Source of the DNA: Legionella impletisoli
Lineage (GTDB): Bacteria > Pseudomonadota > Gammaproteobacteria > Legionellales > Legionellaceae
Direction: 5' to 3'
DNA length: 64,000 bases
Assembly (NCBI RefSeq): GCF_900639875.1
Contig: NZ_CAAAIA010000002.1
Location: 1-64,000, forward strand
Shown here: piece after piece, positions 43,146-52,091 of the stretch
Numbering within the stretch: the stretch's first letter is position 1
Layout: every line of letters starts with the position of its first letter
The notes under the pieces: model-generated
The model's input: the letters and a program-made list of their open reading frames with translations, nothing else
Database searches by the model: none
Told to the model about the DNA's origin: nothing
Translations under genes and position numbers: made by a program

Positions 43146-44510
43146 TTAACCTGTATTACGTGAAAACCGTAACAAAGCATGATTGGCACGGGCAACTGCA
43201 TTATCCATTGCCTGCTTTGGTGTTTTAATACCAGAGAAAATTGCCTCAAGCGCTTCATCATTAATCACTCTAAGTTGATTTTGCATTTTTGCCTCAACTA
43301 TGTCTTCTCGGTTTAACAACTCCTTTTTGGCAAGCTGTAATGTTGGCGCACTCATTTTTTCCTGTAATGACTCGTAAATTCCAGTTATTCCCAGGGGTAA
43401 GTAGCCCGTATTTTGATGCCATTGCAGTTGAACTTCAGGGCGTGATAGAAATGCCAAATATTTTGCAACACCTTTATAAATCAGGTTTGAATGCCCTTCA
43501 ATTACCCAAACTGCCGCCCCCCCTGAAACATTCGGATGACGATTTTGAGAAATTCGGTTATCCATTGGCATCATCGCCATCCCAACAGGAAATGAAACGA
43601 GCTCAGCTAGGCTATTATATCCCCCTGAAGATTGAGAATAAACTGGACATCGTCCACTGGTAAACAAGACACTTGAATCATCCGTTCGGCCACCGTACTC
43701 GAAATAATGTTCATTTTGCCATCGTCTTAGGCGCTCAAGAAACTGAATAGTAGACTTATTATTGTATTGTGCCTTAGACTTTAATGGGTCAATGAGTGGC
43801 AACCCATGCAGTGCTGAAAAGGATTCAATCAGTATCCAAGCCGGATTCGCACTGGTGTATACACAAGGATAACCTAACGATTTGAGCTTCACGGCCATCG
43901 TTTCAAACTCATCCCACGTTTTGGGAAAGTTTTGAGGGGTATAACCGACTTTTGCGAGTGCCTCCGCATTATAAAACATCACTGGAACCGATGTATTAAA
44001 GGGCATCGCCACCAAGCGCCCGTTTACAGAATAATACGCTAATACCGCAGGAAAAAAGCTCTCTTTTGGCAAACTCAAGCCATGCTCCTGCATGATCGCA
44101 TCAACTGGCTTAATGATTCCCTTAGGAGCCAGCATAGTGGGTGTTCCAATTTCAAATACTTGTACGAGGGGTGGAGCTTGTTTTGCTCGAAATGCAGCCG
44201 CCAAGCTCGTTAAACATTCATTATAATCCCCTTTATAGATAGGTTTTACAACAAATTCATTTTGACTGCGATTAAATAAGTCAGCCACACGATTAACTTC
44301 AGATCCTAAGTGCCCTGCCAAAGAATGCCAAAATATAAGTTCGGTTGGTTCTGCCTTAGCGCCTGTCGTCCATAGGCTAAAAAATAATAGACCAAATGAA
44401 ATAAAAGATGGGTATTTTCTTATAGAAAATACCCTTTCTTTGCAGAATCTTAAAAAACCGTACAATAAGTCCATTAGCAGTTTAATCCATTTTGAGGACT
44501 CAAATGTCAT
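43146..44510 (-). CDS. ugpB: Glycerol-3-phosphate-type ABC solute-binding protein
   Basis: Periplasmic binding protein of 454 residues, similar in layout to UgpB (sn-glycerol-3-phosphate or glycerophosphocholine). After a long positively charged N-terminus the signal peptide core is ISFGLLFFSLWTTGAKA (about 36-53). The mature part begins TELIFWHSLAGHLG, followed by VADLFNRSQNEFVVKPIYKG, typical of the cluster. No ribosome binding site is clear for the ATG at 44510 or for the Met at 44474, so the start is uncertain. No permease or ATPase gene lies in the window. It follows the GlpQ-like gene by 30 bases, which suggests joint use of glycerophosphodiesters. Confidence 0.85.
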   Translation of the reverse strand: MTFESSKWIKLLMDLLYGFLRFCKERVFSIRKYPSFISFGLLFFSLWTTGAKAEPTELIFWHSLAGHLGSEVNRVADLFNRSQNEFVVKPIYKGDYNECLTSLAAAFRAKQAPPLVQVFEIGTPTMLAPKGIIKPVDAIMQEHGLSLPKESFFPAVLAYYSVNGRLVAMPFNTSVPVMFYNAEALAKVGYTPQNFPKTWDEFETMAVKLKSLGYPCVYTSANPAWILIESFSALHGLPLIDPLKSKAQYNNKSTIQFLERLRRWQNEHYFEYGGRTDDSSVLFTSGRCPVYSQSSGGYNSLAELVSFPVGMAMMPMDNRISQNRHPNVSGGAAVWVIEGHSNLIYKGVAKYLAFLSRPEVQLQWHQNTGYLPLGITGIYESLQEKMSAPTLQLAKKELLNREDIVEAKMQNQLRVINDEALEAIFSGIKTPKQAMDNAVARANHALLRFSRNTG

Positions 44511-44540
44511 TTATTTATTCAAATTAAGGACTTTGACTTC

Positions 44541-45263
44541 TCAGGCCAGTAAATCTGGATAATCGCTAAATATGGCATCAACGCCCCATTCAAACAATTT
44601 ATGAGCCAAACGTCTACGATTAACGGTATAGACAAACACCTTATATCCCTTATCCTTAATTTCAGCGATTCTTACTTTATTGGCAGCTTTTGCACTCAAA
44701 TGAATCGAAACGCACTGAATTTCATCAGCCATTTTATGCCAGCTCTTATCCCATTTATCAAGCAATAATCCTAAGGGGGCCTCTGGTGACAGATTGCGAC
44801 AAAGCTTTAACGCTTCAAATTCAAAACTAGAAAGTAACGGTAAAGATTTATCATTTGCCCAATAACGATTTAACGAAGTTAAAACCGCAACGGTGGTTTC
44901 TTCTGTTTTCGAAGGAGTAGGCTTAATTTCTATGTTTCCCTGAACTTCGCTGGCCTGCATCCATTTGAGCACTTCAGGTAAGGTTGGAATTTTTTCACCA
45001 CGATACTGTTTTGAAAACCACTTACCTGCATCCAACGCCAACAATTCTTTAGCCGATTTATTGGCAAGCGAACCTTGGCCATTCGTCGTTCTTTTTAATG
45101 ACTCATCGTGGAAAACAAATGGCTCACCATCTTCACTCAACATCACATCAAACTCAATCCAGCGACAGCCGAGCTCTAATGCTTTTTTGAAGGCTGACAT
45201 CGTGTTTTCAGGGGCATAGGCTGACGCACCACGATGTGCGATTACGTGTTCAAACGGTAACAA
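44541..45263 (-). CDS. ugpQ: Glycerophosphodiester phosphodiesterase
   Basis: TIM-barrel phosphodiesterase of 240 residues that splits glycerophosphodiesters to glycerol-3-phosphate and alcohol. Motifs seen: AHRGASAYAPENT (catalytic His, Arg and Glu), EFDVMLSEDG (metal-binding Glu/Asp) and FHDESLKRTT (second catalytic His), EIKP, and the closing WGVDAIFSDYPD. No signal peptide, so cytoplasmic, as for UgpQ. The start is the TTG at 45263, preceded by GGAG at seven bases; that site lies in the last codons of the upstream gene. In the same operon as the solute-binding protein. The gene name is given by layout. Confidence 0.9.
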   Translation of the reverse strand: MLPFEHVIAHRGASAYAPENTMSAFKKALELGCRWIEFDVMLSEDGEPFVFHDESLKRTTNGQGSLANKSAKELLALDAGKWFSKQYRGEKIPTLPEVLKWMQASEVQGNIEIKPTPSKTEETTVAVLTSLNRYWANDKSLPLLSSFEFEALKLCRNLSPEAPLGLLLDKWDKSWHKMADEIQCVSIHLSAKAANKVRIAEIKDKGYKVFVYTVNRRRLAHKLFEWGVDAIFSDYPDLLA

Positions 45264-45264
45264 A

Positions 45265-45960
45265 TTAATTCTCCTGCTTTCGATTCGAAGCTGCTTGGAC
45301 TACAGCGGTCATGGTTAATTCATTGCTAACCGCAACATCAGGGACGTTTGCAGGCATTGCCATCGTGTTTACCAATTCGCGGGTTTTAAAGGCTTGTGGC
45401 GGAGGTTCTCTATCCCCTTCAACAAAGATTAGCTGGTGCAAGCTATAAGATTGCCCTGAATAGACCTTGTTTAAACGACTTAATTCCTGATTGGCTTGTT
45501 GATACAATGCTTGACGTAATTGATTTTTTACATCTTGTACTTCTTCTAAACTGGGTTTGAATTCAATCGAGCTGATTTCATAATTCATCCCTGGCTTGCT
45601 AACAGTTTTAGCATTCTTATAAACATTCGGCAATGCATTTTGCTCTACTCTAGCTCTAGCTAGAACCGTTAGTTTTTCAAGGCCAGAGCTATCTTGTGAG
45701 CGGTCAAATTGAACGAGATGCCACTCTCCTGGAGCAATTTTATCCAAGCTATTGGTGATTTCCGCTCGTGCTTTAATTAAGTCTGTGTTAGTTAAGGTAG
45801 CATTAATAGTCACATTGACTAGCGCACTTTTAGTAGTGACCCATTGCCTTGCAGTCATTTGAAAACCCACTTTATCCAATACGAGCTCAGAAGGGGGGGA
45901 ATCTGCAAATCCCATTGAGCTTAGAAAAATCATTGCAAATAGGGTGGCTCTTTTTTTCAT
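45265..45960 (-). CDS. Secreted SIMPL-like (DUF541) protein
   Basis: Periplasmic protein of 231 residues with a signal peptide ending near GFADS. The body, with VNVTINATLTNTDLIKARAEI, the long helix VQDVKNQLRQALYQQANQEL and the later strand YSLHQLIFVE, resembles the SIMPL/DUF541 fold (alternating strands and two helices), but the match is not strong and I judge it by layout. Its 3' end overlaps the ribosome binding site of ugpQ, so it heads the ugpQ-ugpB-persulfide dioxygenase operon. Role unknown; SIMPL members in other bacteria are linked to the envelope. Confidence 0.6.
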   Translation of the reverse strand: MKKRATLFAMIFLSSMGFADSPPSELVLDKVGFQMTARQWVTTKSALVNVTINATLTNTDLIKARAEITNSLDKIAPGEWHLVQFDRSQDSSGLEKLTVLARARVEQNALPNVYKNAKTVSKPGMNYEISSIEFKPSLEEVQDVKNQLRQALYQQANQELSRLNKVYSGQSYSLHQLIFVEGDREPPPQAFKTRELVNTMAMPANVPDVAVSNELTMTAVVQAASNRKQEN

Positions 45961-46195
45961 TGTTTTCCCCTCACCATAGGAAAGTTTATGGTTTCATCAA
46001 GTGTAAATGATATCTTAAAGATTGTCTCTTTTTGTACCTTGATATAAAACCGTGCTTTTTACAAAAGAATAAACAAAGCGATTGTTTTATTCAAAATCTA
46101 TTTTTAAAGAGAAAATATTTCTAAAGAAATTCCACGGGCAATATAATTGATTTAGAGTTAAAATAAGTCTATAACATTAGACAGAATTCACCAAG

Positions 46196-46208
46196 GGAGC
46201 TTACCTCC
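46196..46208 (+). promoter_or_regulatory. Possible SD-masking stem before leucine dehydrogenase
   Basis: The only ribosome binding site (AAGGGAG) is followed by CTTACCTCC just before the ATG at 46209; GGAG can pair with CTCC across five bases. A four-pair stem is weak, so any effect on translation is speculative. Confidence 0.3.
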
Positions 46209-47279
46209 ATGATCTCCATTGATAAAATTGAGACAAATTCAAGCATCAATCAAGAAGACTTTCTGGACTACGCAATGACTCGAGGATTTGGTGATCTTCA
46301 TTTTAAAGTTGATCCAGAATCAGGAATGAAAGCCATCATAGCGATCCATAGCACAAAACTTGGCCCAGCCTTGGGAGGCTGTCGCTTCATTTCTTATCCA
46401 AATACCCATTCTGCTTTGATGGATGCCATGCGACTCGCACGCGGAATGAGTTATAAAGCAGCATTAACTAATTTACCATTAGGTGGCGGTAAATCCGTAA
46501 TTATAAAGCCAACTACGCCTTATAATCGCCGCGCTTATTTAGAGCAATTTGGTCGGTTTATTCAAGAGTTAAATGGACGTTATATTACAGCACTTGATAG
46601 CGGCACAGATTTAAGCGATATGGATATTATTGCGGAACAAACGCCTTACGTTGCAAGCTTATCAAGCTATAATGGTGATCCCTCTCCTTATACTGCAATG
46701 GGTGTTTTGCGCGGTATTCAGGCTGCGATTGAATTTAAGCTTGGTAAACAAGAACTCAATGGTTTACATGTTGCTGTTCAAGGGTTAGGTCACGTCGGTT
46801 ATCAATTAGCAAAACATCTTCACGAATTAGGTGTTCGCTTAACCGTTGCAGACATCGATATAACTCGTGTTCAGCAAGCAGTGAACGAGCTTGGAGCCTC
46901 ACCCGTTCCAACTGAAGAGATCCATAAAATCCCCTGTGATGTCTATGCTCCTTGTGCCTTAGGAGCCGTCATCAATGACATCACCATTCATCAGTTGCAA
47001 ACCACCATCATTGCAGGCGCTGCCAATAATCAGTTAGCACATACTTATCATGGACAACTTTTACATGATAAAGGCATTTTATACGCGACCGATTACGTCA
47101 TTAATGCGGGTGGATTAATCTTTGCTGCAAGCAAATACTTGCGTACACCAGAAGAACAGGTCAAAAAGCAAATTGATGGAATCGGTACAAGTTTGCTTGA
47201 AATATTTGAACGTTCTCAACAAGAAGATAAACCCGTTAGTGTCATTGCCGATACACTCGCTCAAGAAAAATTAGCCTAG
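46209..47279 (+). CDS. Leucine/branched-chain amino acid dehydrogenase
   Basis: NAD-dependent oxidative deaminase of 356 residues in the Glu/Leu/Phe/Val dehydrogenase family, converting leucine, valine or isoleucine to the 2-oxo acid and ammonia. Substrate lysines Lys83 (MSYKAAL) and Lys95 (LPLGGGKSV) are present; the Rossmann domain begins VAVQGLGHVGYQLA. The length and LGGGKSV word favour the leucine/valine type rather than glutamate dehydrogenase. It heads a rightward cluster of amino-acid catabolism genes and is ten bases upstream of an O-methyltransferase. See the possible stem at 46196. Confidence 0.9.
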   Translation: MISIDKIETNSSINQEDFLDYAMTRGFGDLHFKVDPESGMKAIIAIHSTKLGPALGGCRFISYPNTHSALMDAMRLARGMSYKAALTNLPLGGGKSVIIKPTTPYNRRAYLEQFGRFIQELNGRYITALDSGTDLSDMDIIAEQTPYVASLSSYNGDPSPYTAMGVLRGIQAAIEFKLGKQELNGLHVAVQGLGHVGYQLAKHLHELGVRLTVADIDITRVQQAVNELGASPVPTEEIHKIPCDVYAPCALGAVINDITIHQLQTTIIAGAANNQLAHTYHGQLLHDKGILYATDYVINAGGLIFAASKYLRTPEEQVKKQIDGIGTSLLEIFERSQQEDKPVSVIADTLAQEKLA

Positions 47280-47289
47280 TCGAGACCTT

Positions 47290-47949
47290 ATGAAACATTT
47301 AAACATTACCGAAGCCTTGCACGACTACATCCTTGATAAGTCGCTTAGAGAACATCCGGTTCAAGAAGCCTTACGAGAGGAAACCGCTAAAATGCCTTTG
47401 GCGATCATGCAAATTTCCCCCATTCAAGCGCAATTTATGCAATTGCTTATACGCCTGCTTAATGCCCAAAGAGTTTTAGAATTAGGAACATTTACAGGCT
47501 ACAGTGCCTTATCTATGGCCTTAGCCCTACCGGATAATGGAAAACTAATAACATGTGATCTTAATGAAGAATGGACGAATATTGCTAAGCCCTATTGGGA
47601 AGAAGCAGGCCAAGCCAATAAAATTGAGCTTCGTCTTGGCCCTGCGTTAAGCACCATGCAACAATTATTAAATGAAGGCCTCGCAAAACAGTTTGATTTG
47701 ATATTTATTGATGCCGATAAAACCAATTACATGGACTATTATGAACTAAGCTTAGCGTTAATTCGTCCTCATGGACTCATCCTCATTGATAACGTGTTAT
47801 GGCATGGCAAAGTAATTGATGAATCAGAAACAGGTGGCCAAACACGAGAAATACGTCGCTTAAATGATTTTTTAAAAGAGGATGAACGAGTGCATATTTC
47901 TATGTTGCCTATTGCCGATGGTCTATTTTTAGTGCAACCCAAAATTTAA
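47290..47949 (+). CDS. Class I SAM-dependent O-methyltransferase
   Basis: Cytoplasmic methyltransferase of 219 residues similar to caffeoyl-CoA O-methyltransferase. The SAM-binding motif is VLELGTFTGYSALSMALALP; a metal-binding aspartate lies in LIFIDADKTNY and a second in LILIDNVLWHG. Family members methylate a catechol hydroxyl with SAM and a divalent metal. It follows leucine dehydrogenase by ten bases with no strong ribosome binding site, which suggests coupled translation. In this place its substrate could be an aromatic product of tyrosine metabolism, an inference from neighbours only. Confidence 0.85.
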   Translation: MKHLNITEALHDYILDKSLREHPVQEALREETAKMPLAIMQISPIQAQFMQLLIRLLNAQRVLELGTFTGYSALSMALALPDNGKLITCDLNEEWTNIAKPYWEEAGQANKIELRLGPALSTMQQLLNEGLAKQFDLIFIDADKTNYMDYYELSLALIRPHGLILIDNVLWHGKVIDESETGGQTREIRRLNDFLKEDERVHISMLPIADGLFLVQPKI

Positions 47950-48007
47950 TTGATAAACATTTTCTGCTTAGCTGTAGTAACGGAATACGATTACAAGGAG
48001 TCAAGCA

Positions 48008-49069
48008 ATGAACGCACCCACGTACGACAATCCCTGTGGACTGAATGGATTCGCTTTTCTAGAATTTTCTGGGCCAAACAAGCAGGAATTACATCGTGAA
48101 TTTACACAAATGGGGTTTCAGCCGATTGCCAACCATAAACATGAAGCAATCACACTCTACCAGCAAGGCCATATTCGTTTTATTTTAAATGATGCAAAGC
48201 ATTGCCAAGCAGAAAAACACGCCACCACTCACGGACCAGGTGCTTGTGCAATGGGGTTTCGCGTTCAAGATGTGGATAAAGCCTTAGCCTATGCCCTCGA
48301 ACACGGTGCAATCCAGTTCGAAGATTGCCAACATGCCCATCATGGCTTACCAGCAATTAAAGCCATTGGCGGAAGCGTAATATATTTTGTGGATAAAACA
48401 CATCAGCCTTTTGCAAACGATTGGTCAGAAATTCTTTATGATACAACGCTTCCAAAATCTGCAGAACTCGTTGATATTGATCATTTAACTCATAACGTAT
48501 TTCGTGGAAATATGGATAAATGGGCCAATTTCTATGAGTCTATCTTTAACTTTCGAGAGATCCGATTTTTTGACATCAAAGGAAAAATGACTGGTTTAGT
48601 TAGTCGCGCGCTAGCAAGCCCTTGCGGAAAAATCAAAATTCCTTTAAATGAATCGAAAGATGATCAATCTCAAATTGAAGAGTTTTTACATGAGTACGAG
48701 GGCGAAGGGATTCAACATGTAGCATTAACGACCCATAACATTTATGAAACCGTGAAGACACTTCGGAAAAATGGCGTCTTATTTTTAGATGTACCCGATA
48801 CCTATTATGAAATGATTAAGGATCGTATTCCCTGGCAAGATGAGCCCCTTAATCAGTTGAAAGAACAAAAAATACTTATTGATGGTGAAGCGGATCCCAA
48901 ACAGGGGCTGCTTTTACAAATTTTTACCGAGAATTTATTTGGCCCAGTATTTTTTGAGATTATCCAGCGTAAAGGAAATGAAGGGTTTGGCGAAGGTAAT
49001 TTTCAAGCTTTATTTGAAGCCATTGAACGTGATCAAATTCGTCGAGGAACACTGCAAGAAACCGAATAA
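48008..49069 (+). CDS. hpd: 4-hydroxyphenylpyruvate dioxygenase (legiolysin)
   Basis: Non-haem iron enzyme of 353 residues that turns 4-hydroxyphenylpyruvate into homogentisate in tyrosine breakdown. Two vicinal-oxygen-chelate halves; iron ligands are His159 (DIDHLTHNVF), His237 (GIQHVALTT) and Glu317 (FFEIIQRKG). In Legionella this protein is called legiolysin (lly) and gives the brown pigment and fluorescence by homogentisate oxidation. AAGGAG lies before the ATG. It stands between the methyltransferase and the fumarylacetoacetase gene; homogentisate dioxygenase, the next enzyme, is absent from the window. Confidence 0.95.
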   Translation: MNAPTYDNPCGLNGFAFLEFSGPNKQELHREFTQMGFQPIANHKHEAITLYQQGHIRFILNDAKHCQAEKHATTHGPGACAMGFRVQDVDKALAYALEHGAIQFEDCQHAHHGLPAIKAIGGSVIYFVDKTHQPFANDWSEILYDTTLPKSAELVDIDHLTHNVFRGNMDKWANFYESIFNFREIRFFDIKGKMTGLVSRALASPCGKIKIPLNESKDDQSQIEEFLHEYEGEGIQHVALTTHNIYETVKTLRKNGVLFLDVPDTYYEMIKDRIPWQDEPLNQLKEQKILIDGEADPKQGLLLQIFTENLFGPVFFEIIQRKGNEGFGEGNFQALFEAIERDQIRRGTLQETE

Positions 49070-49184
49070 AATCACGCTATTATTTATGACCCGACATTTT
49101 ACATGAGCGTCTTTTATCAAAAAAGGCCCTGTCTGGATTAAGTTATTGGGCAGAATCGTTCAAATTTATCATTAAGGACCATTT

Positions 49185-50180
49185 ATGAAGCTAGCATCAT
49201 TGAAATCTCCTCAGTCCAGAGATGGGAAATTATGCATCGTGAATAAGTCCTTAACAAAAGCGATTCTCGTTGAAACAATCGCACCAACTTTGCAATATGC
49301 CGTTGAAAACTGGGAGTTAGTTAAAGAGCCTTTAAACACGTTTTATACCGAGTTAAATGAAGATCGGTTTCAAGATGCGTTTCCTTTTGAACCTGAGTTG
49401 TTTGCCTCTCCCCTACCCCGCGCTTACCAGTGGGCGGATGGTAGTGCTTACGTCAATCATGTTGAGCTGGTTCGTAAAGCCAGAGGCGCTGAAATGCCGA
49501 AAAATTTTTGGACCGATCCGTTAATGTATCAAGGTGGCTCCGATTACTTTTTAGGCCCTTATGATCCGATTCTCATTCAAAACGAAGAATATGGAATTGA
49601 TTTTGAAGCGGAAGTTGCCGTCATTACCCGTGATGTAGAAATCGGAATCGATGCGAAATCCGCAGAAGAGAGCATTCTTCTTTTAATGCTTGTGAATGAT
49701 GTGTCTTTAAGAAATTTAATTCCTAATGAAATTGCCAAGGGATTTGGATTTTTTCAATCAAAGCCAGCCAGCAGTTTTTCTCCAGTTGCTGTCACCCCTG
49801 ATGAACTTGGCGATAAATGGGACGGCCAACGAGTTCATTTACCATTATTAAGCTACTTGAACAACACTTTATTCGGCCAACCCAATGCGGGGGTCGATAT
49901 GACGTTTTCATTTCCTGAGTTGATAGCTCATGCAGCTAAAACCCGAAAACTTTGTGCGGGTAGCATCATTGGATCAGGTACGGTATCGAATGTAGATAAA
50001 AGTAAAGGTTCATCTTGTATCGCTGAGCAAAGAATGCTCGAGATTCTTGAAAAAGGCAAAGCAGAAACTCCTTTTATGCACTTTGGCGACACGATAAAAA
50101 TTGAAATGAATAATGAAAAAGGTGAAAGTATTTTTGGCGCGATTGATCAAACGGTACAAGCTATTAAAAAGCCGTTGTAA
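49185..50180 (+). CDS. Fumarylacetoacetate hydrolase family protein
   Basis: Protein of 331 residues with the FAH fold. The metal-binding core contains DFEAEVAVITRDV, MLVNDVSLRN and GSGTVSNVD, and the N-terminal part is shorter than in animal FAH, as in the bacterial short type. It hydrolyses fumarylacetoacetate to fumarate and acetoacetate, the last step of tyrosine degradation. AAGGA lies before the ATG. The gene lies 115 bases after hpd and 99 before the maleylacetoacetate isomerase gene, all rightward, so the three form one metabolic group; separate promoters are possible. Confidence 0.9.
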   Translation: MKLASLKSPQSRDGKLCIVNKSLTKAILVETIAPTLQYAVENWELVKEPLNTFYTELNEDRFQDAFPFEPELFASPLPRAYQWADGSAYVNHVELVRKARGAEMPKNFWTDPLMYQGGSDYFLGPYDPILIQNEEYGIDFEAEVAVITRDVEIGIDAKSAEESILLLMLVNDVSLRNLIPNEIAKGFGFFQSKPASSFSPVAVTPDELGDKWDGQRVHLPLLSYLNNTLFGQPNAGVDMTFSFPELIAHAAKTRKLCAGSIIGSGTVSNVDKSKGSSCIAEQRMLEILEKGKAETPFMHFGDTIKIEMNNEKGESIFGAIDQTVQAIKKPL

Positions 50181-50279
50181 CTGCCATCTATGATAGAAAG
50201 CGATCAACTTGGAGGAAAGAACAAGTTCTTATTTTTCTTCTCGTAAAGGAAGAGCCAACTAGATTACAAGGGGACCATT

Positions 50280-50915
50280 GTGAAATTATATGATTACTTT
50301 CGATCCTCAGCGAGTTATCGTGTAAGAATTGCTTTAAATTTAAAGCAGGTTAGCTATGATTCCATTCCTGTGCATCTAGTTAATCACGGGGGTGAACAAC
50401 ATCATCCTGATTATTTATCTCTTAACCCTCAAGGACTTGTTCCTACCCTAGTCGAAAATGGACATGTTCTAACTCAGTCCTTAGCCATTATTGAATATTT
50501 AAATGAAATCATCCCTGAACCCCCGTTACTACCGCAAAATCCCCTTGAACGTGCGAATGTTCGCGGTATTGCGTACTCCATCGCTTGCGATATTCACCCC
50601 CTTAATAACCTTCGTGTATTAAATCAGCTCAGAACGCAATTTTCAGCAAGTGATGATGATATTGAACAGTGGTATCACTTATGGCTTAAAAAAGGATTTG
50701 AAAGTATTGAATTGCGTCTTAAGCAGTTACCGAGAAAAAAATCCGTATGCGTTGGTAAGGACGTAAGTATCGCGGATATCTGTCTAATTCCCCAAGTTTA
50801 TAATGCCAAACGATTTAATCTCCCATTAGTCAATTACCCGCTCATTAATGAAATCAATGAATACTGTTTAACTATACCTGCCTTTTCCCATGCAGCGCCT
50901 GAAGAAGTTTCTTAG
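50280..50915 (+). CDS. maiA: Maleylacetoacetate isomerase (zeta glutathione transferase)
   Basis: Protein of 211 residues with the zeta GST signature SSASYRVRIALNLK near the N-terminus, where the serines bind glutathione, followed by NPQGLVPTL and the all-helical C-terminal domain. It isomerises maleylacetoacetate to fumarylacetoacetate using glutathione, the step before FAH. The start is the GTG at 50280 with AAGGGGA before it. The gene ends in a strong terminator at 50949-50974. Confidence 0.9.
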   Translation: MKLYDYFRSSASYRVRIALNLKQVSYDSIPVHLVNHGGEQHHPDYLSLNPQGLVPTLVENGHVLTQSLAIIEYLNEIIPEPPLLPQNPLERANVRGIAYSIACDIHPLNNLRVLNQLRTQFSASDDDIEQWYHLWLKKGFESIELRLKQLPRKKSVCVGKDVSIADICLIPQVYNAKRFNLPLVNYPLINEINEYCLTIPAFSHAAPEEVS

Positions 50916-50948
50916 ATCTGTTGAACTATATAGAGCAGAAACCAAAAA

Positions 50949-50974
50949 AAAACCCGCTCAAGTAAGCGGGTTTT
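50949..50974. terminator. Bidirectional Rho-independent terminator
   Basis: AAAACCCGCT, loop CAAGTA, AGCGGGTTTT. The stem of ten pairs has T on both strands (nine T in a row when read leftward). It lies between the maleylacetoacetate isomerase gene and the converging membrane protein gene (stop at 50990) and can serve both. Confidence 0.9.
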
Positions 50975-50989
50975 AATAAATAAAGCGAA

Positions 50990-51421
50990 TTAAAAGAGGG
51001 TATATTCCATATGCTCATTTGGAATATACAAGTAAAATCCTTTGGTTAAGAGAAATACACCCACTACCACCATAACCAGAGCTAAGACATAGTATCCTGG
51101 CCCTAAATAGACCTTTTTAGCCCAGGCTGACATTTTTACTGGGAAAGACAACCATAAAACCGATTTAATCAGAATTACCCAGGACAAAATAGTTACCACC
51201 AAACGAGGCTCCCACGCCCATATATTATGGATAACAACAAGAAGAATACCAAGCATTAATCCATAGGAAGCTCCAATGGCAATCGCCGGATCAAATGGAT
51301 CAAGTCTTAAAATGAGGTCACGATAATACTTTGTTCGGCTAACCATAATAATGGCCATAATGACCAGGTAAAGTCCAAACATTTGAGAAAGAACGAAGGT
51401 ATGAAAAAGTGCACCGAACAT
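50990..51421 (-). CDS. Unknown four-helix membrane protein
   Basis: Inner-membrane protein of about 143 residues with four predicted helices: QMFGLYLVIMAIIMVS, IAIGASYGLMLGILLVVIH, VVTILSWVILIKSVLWL and VLALVMVVVGVFLLTKGFYLY, each shown in part. The ATG at 51421 follows GGGAG by six bases; the frame continues upstream to 51517 with a charged segment that lacks a site and overlaps the next gene, so I reject it. Family not recognised. Probably co-transcribed with the secreted protein gene upstream. Confidence 0.7.
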   Translation of the reverse strand: MFGALFHTFVLSQMFGLYLVIMAIIMVSRTKYYRDLILRLDPFDPAIAIGASYGLMLGILLVVIHNIWAWEPRLVVTILSWVILIKSVLWLSFPVKMSAWAKKVYLGPGYYVLALVMVVVGVFLLTKGFYLYIPNEHMEYTLF

Positions 51422-51497
51422 GTTGAGCTCCCTGCTTATTTTCCTATTTATAATTAAAGACCTAAATAATCTTTTTTGCAAATGGATACCAAATTCA

Positions 51498-52064
51498 TTA
51501 AAACCAGGCCTTTGCAATGTTCACAGTCGAAGGACTGCCATGTACATCGTTCAACATACTCCATAATGCCTTACATCGTTGCAGATGTCCAATCAAAAAT
51601 GATCCATCTTCGCAACGATAATGCACCGGCAATCCGTTGATAACTTCTTCAAGATCATCCGAAATACAACGCATACCATTCTCAAGCTCGACCGCCCAGG
51701 GATACGTTAGCGCCATATCAAGTCTTTCGTGACTCTGATCATCCAATGTAGTGTCGGTTCTAATTTTTACTGCCTTATTCATCCATGGAGACTCTGGACA
51801 AATCACTTCATGTTGAGAACTAAAGCGTTTTATAAAACATGGATCAAATACCTTTCCAGCAGCATAGCACCTCCATGCATCTTCACGCTTGATATGATGA
51901 GATTGATCTCGACAATGTCCGTCTAATACCTCACTAACCTTTGGTGCAGGATGATGCTCTGATCCCGCATATGGTCGATATAAATGCAGCACCGTATCGC
52001 TGAATAGGCTACTAGACCATATGAATACAATCATTATCATTAAAAGTTTAATCTTCCCTTTCAT
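51498..52064 (-). CDS. Secreted cysteine-rich protein of unknown function
   Basis: Protein of about 188 residues with a signal peptide (core LLMIMIVFIWSSSLF). The mature part has seven cysteines (GHCRD, WRCYA, DPCFI, VICPE, MRCIS, YRCED, QRCKA), so up to three disulfides and one free thiol or a dimer. The start at the Met at 52064 (AAGG ten bases before) is preferred over 52091, which has no site. No family recognised. It is the first gene of a leftward pair with the four-helix membrane protein. Confidence 0.6.
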   Translation of the reverse strand: MKGKIKLLMIMIVFIWSSSLFSDTVLHLYRPYAGSEHHPAPKVSEVLDGHCRDQSHHIKREDAWRCYAAGKVFDPCFIKRFSSQHEVICPESPWMNKAVKIRTDTTLDDQSHERLDMALTYPWAVELENGMRCISDDLEEVINGLPVHYRCEDGSFLIGHLQRCKALWSMLNDVHGSPSTVNIAKAWF

Positions 52065-52091
52065 GCTGCTTCTACCTTGTTTATTGTTCAT

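Noticed and set aside
45961-46208. Riboswitch leader before leucine dehydrogenase
   Set aside because: The region is AT-rich without a recognisable aptamer or paired terminator; only a four-pair stem at the ribosome binding site could be drawn.
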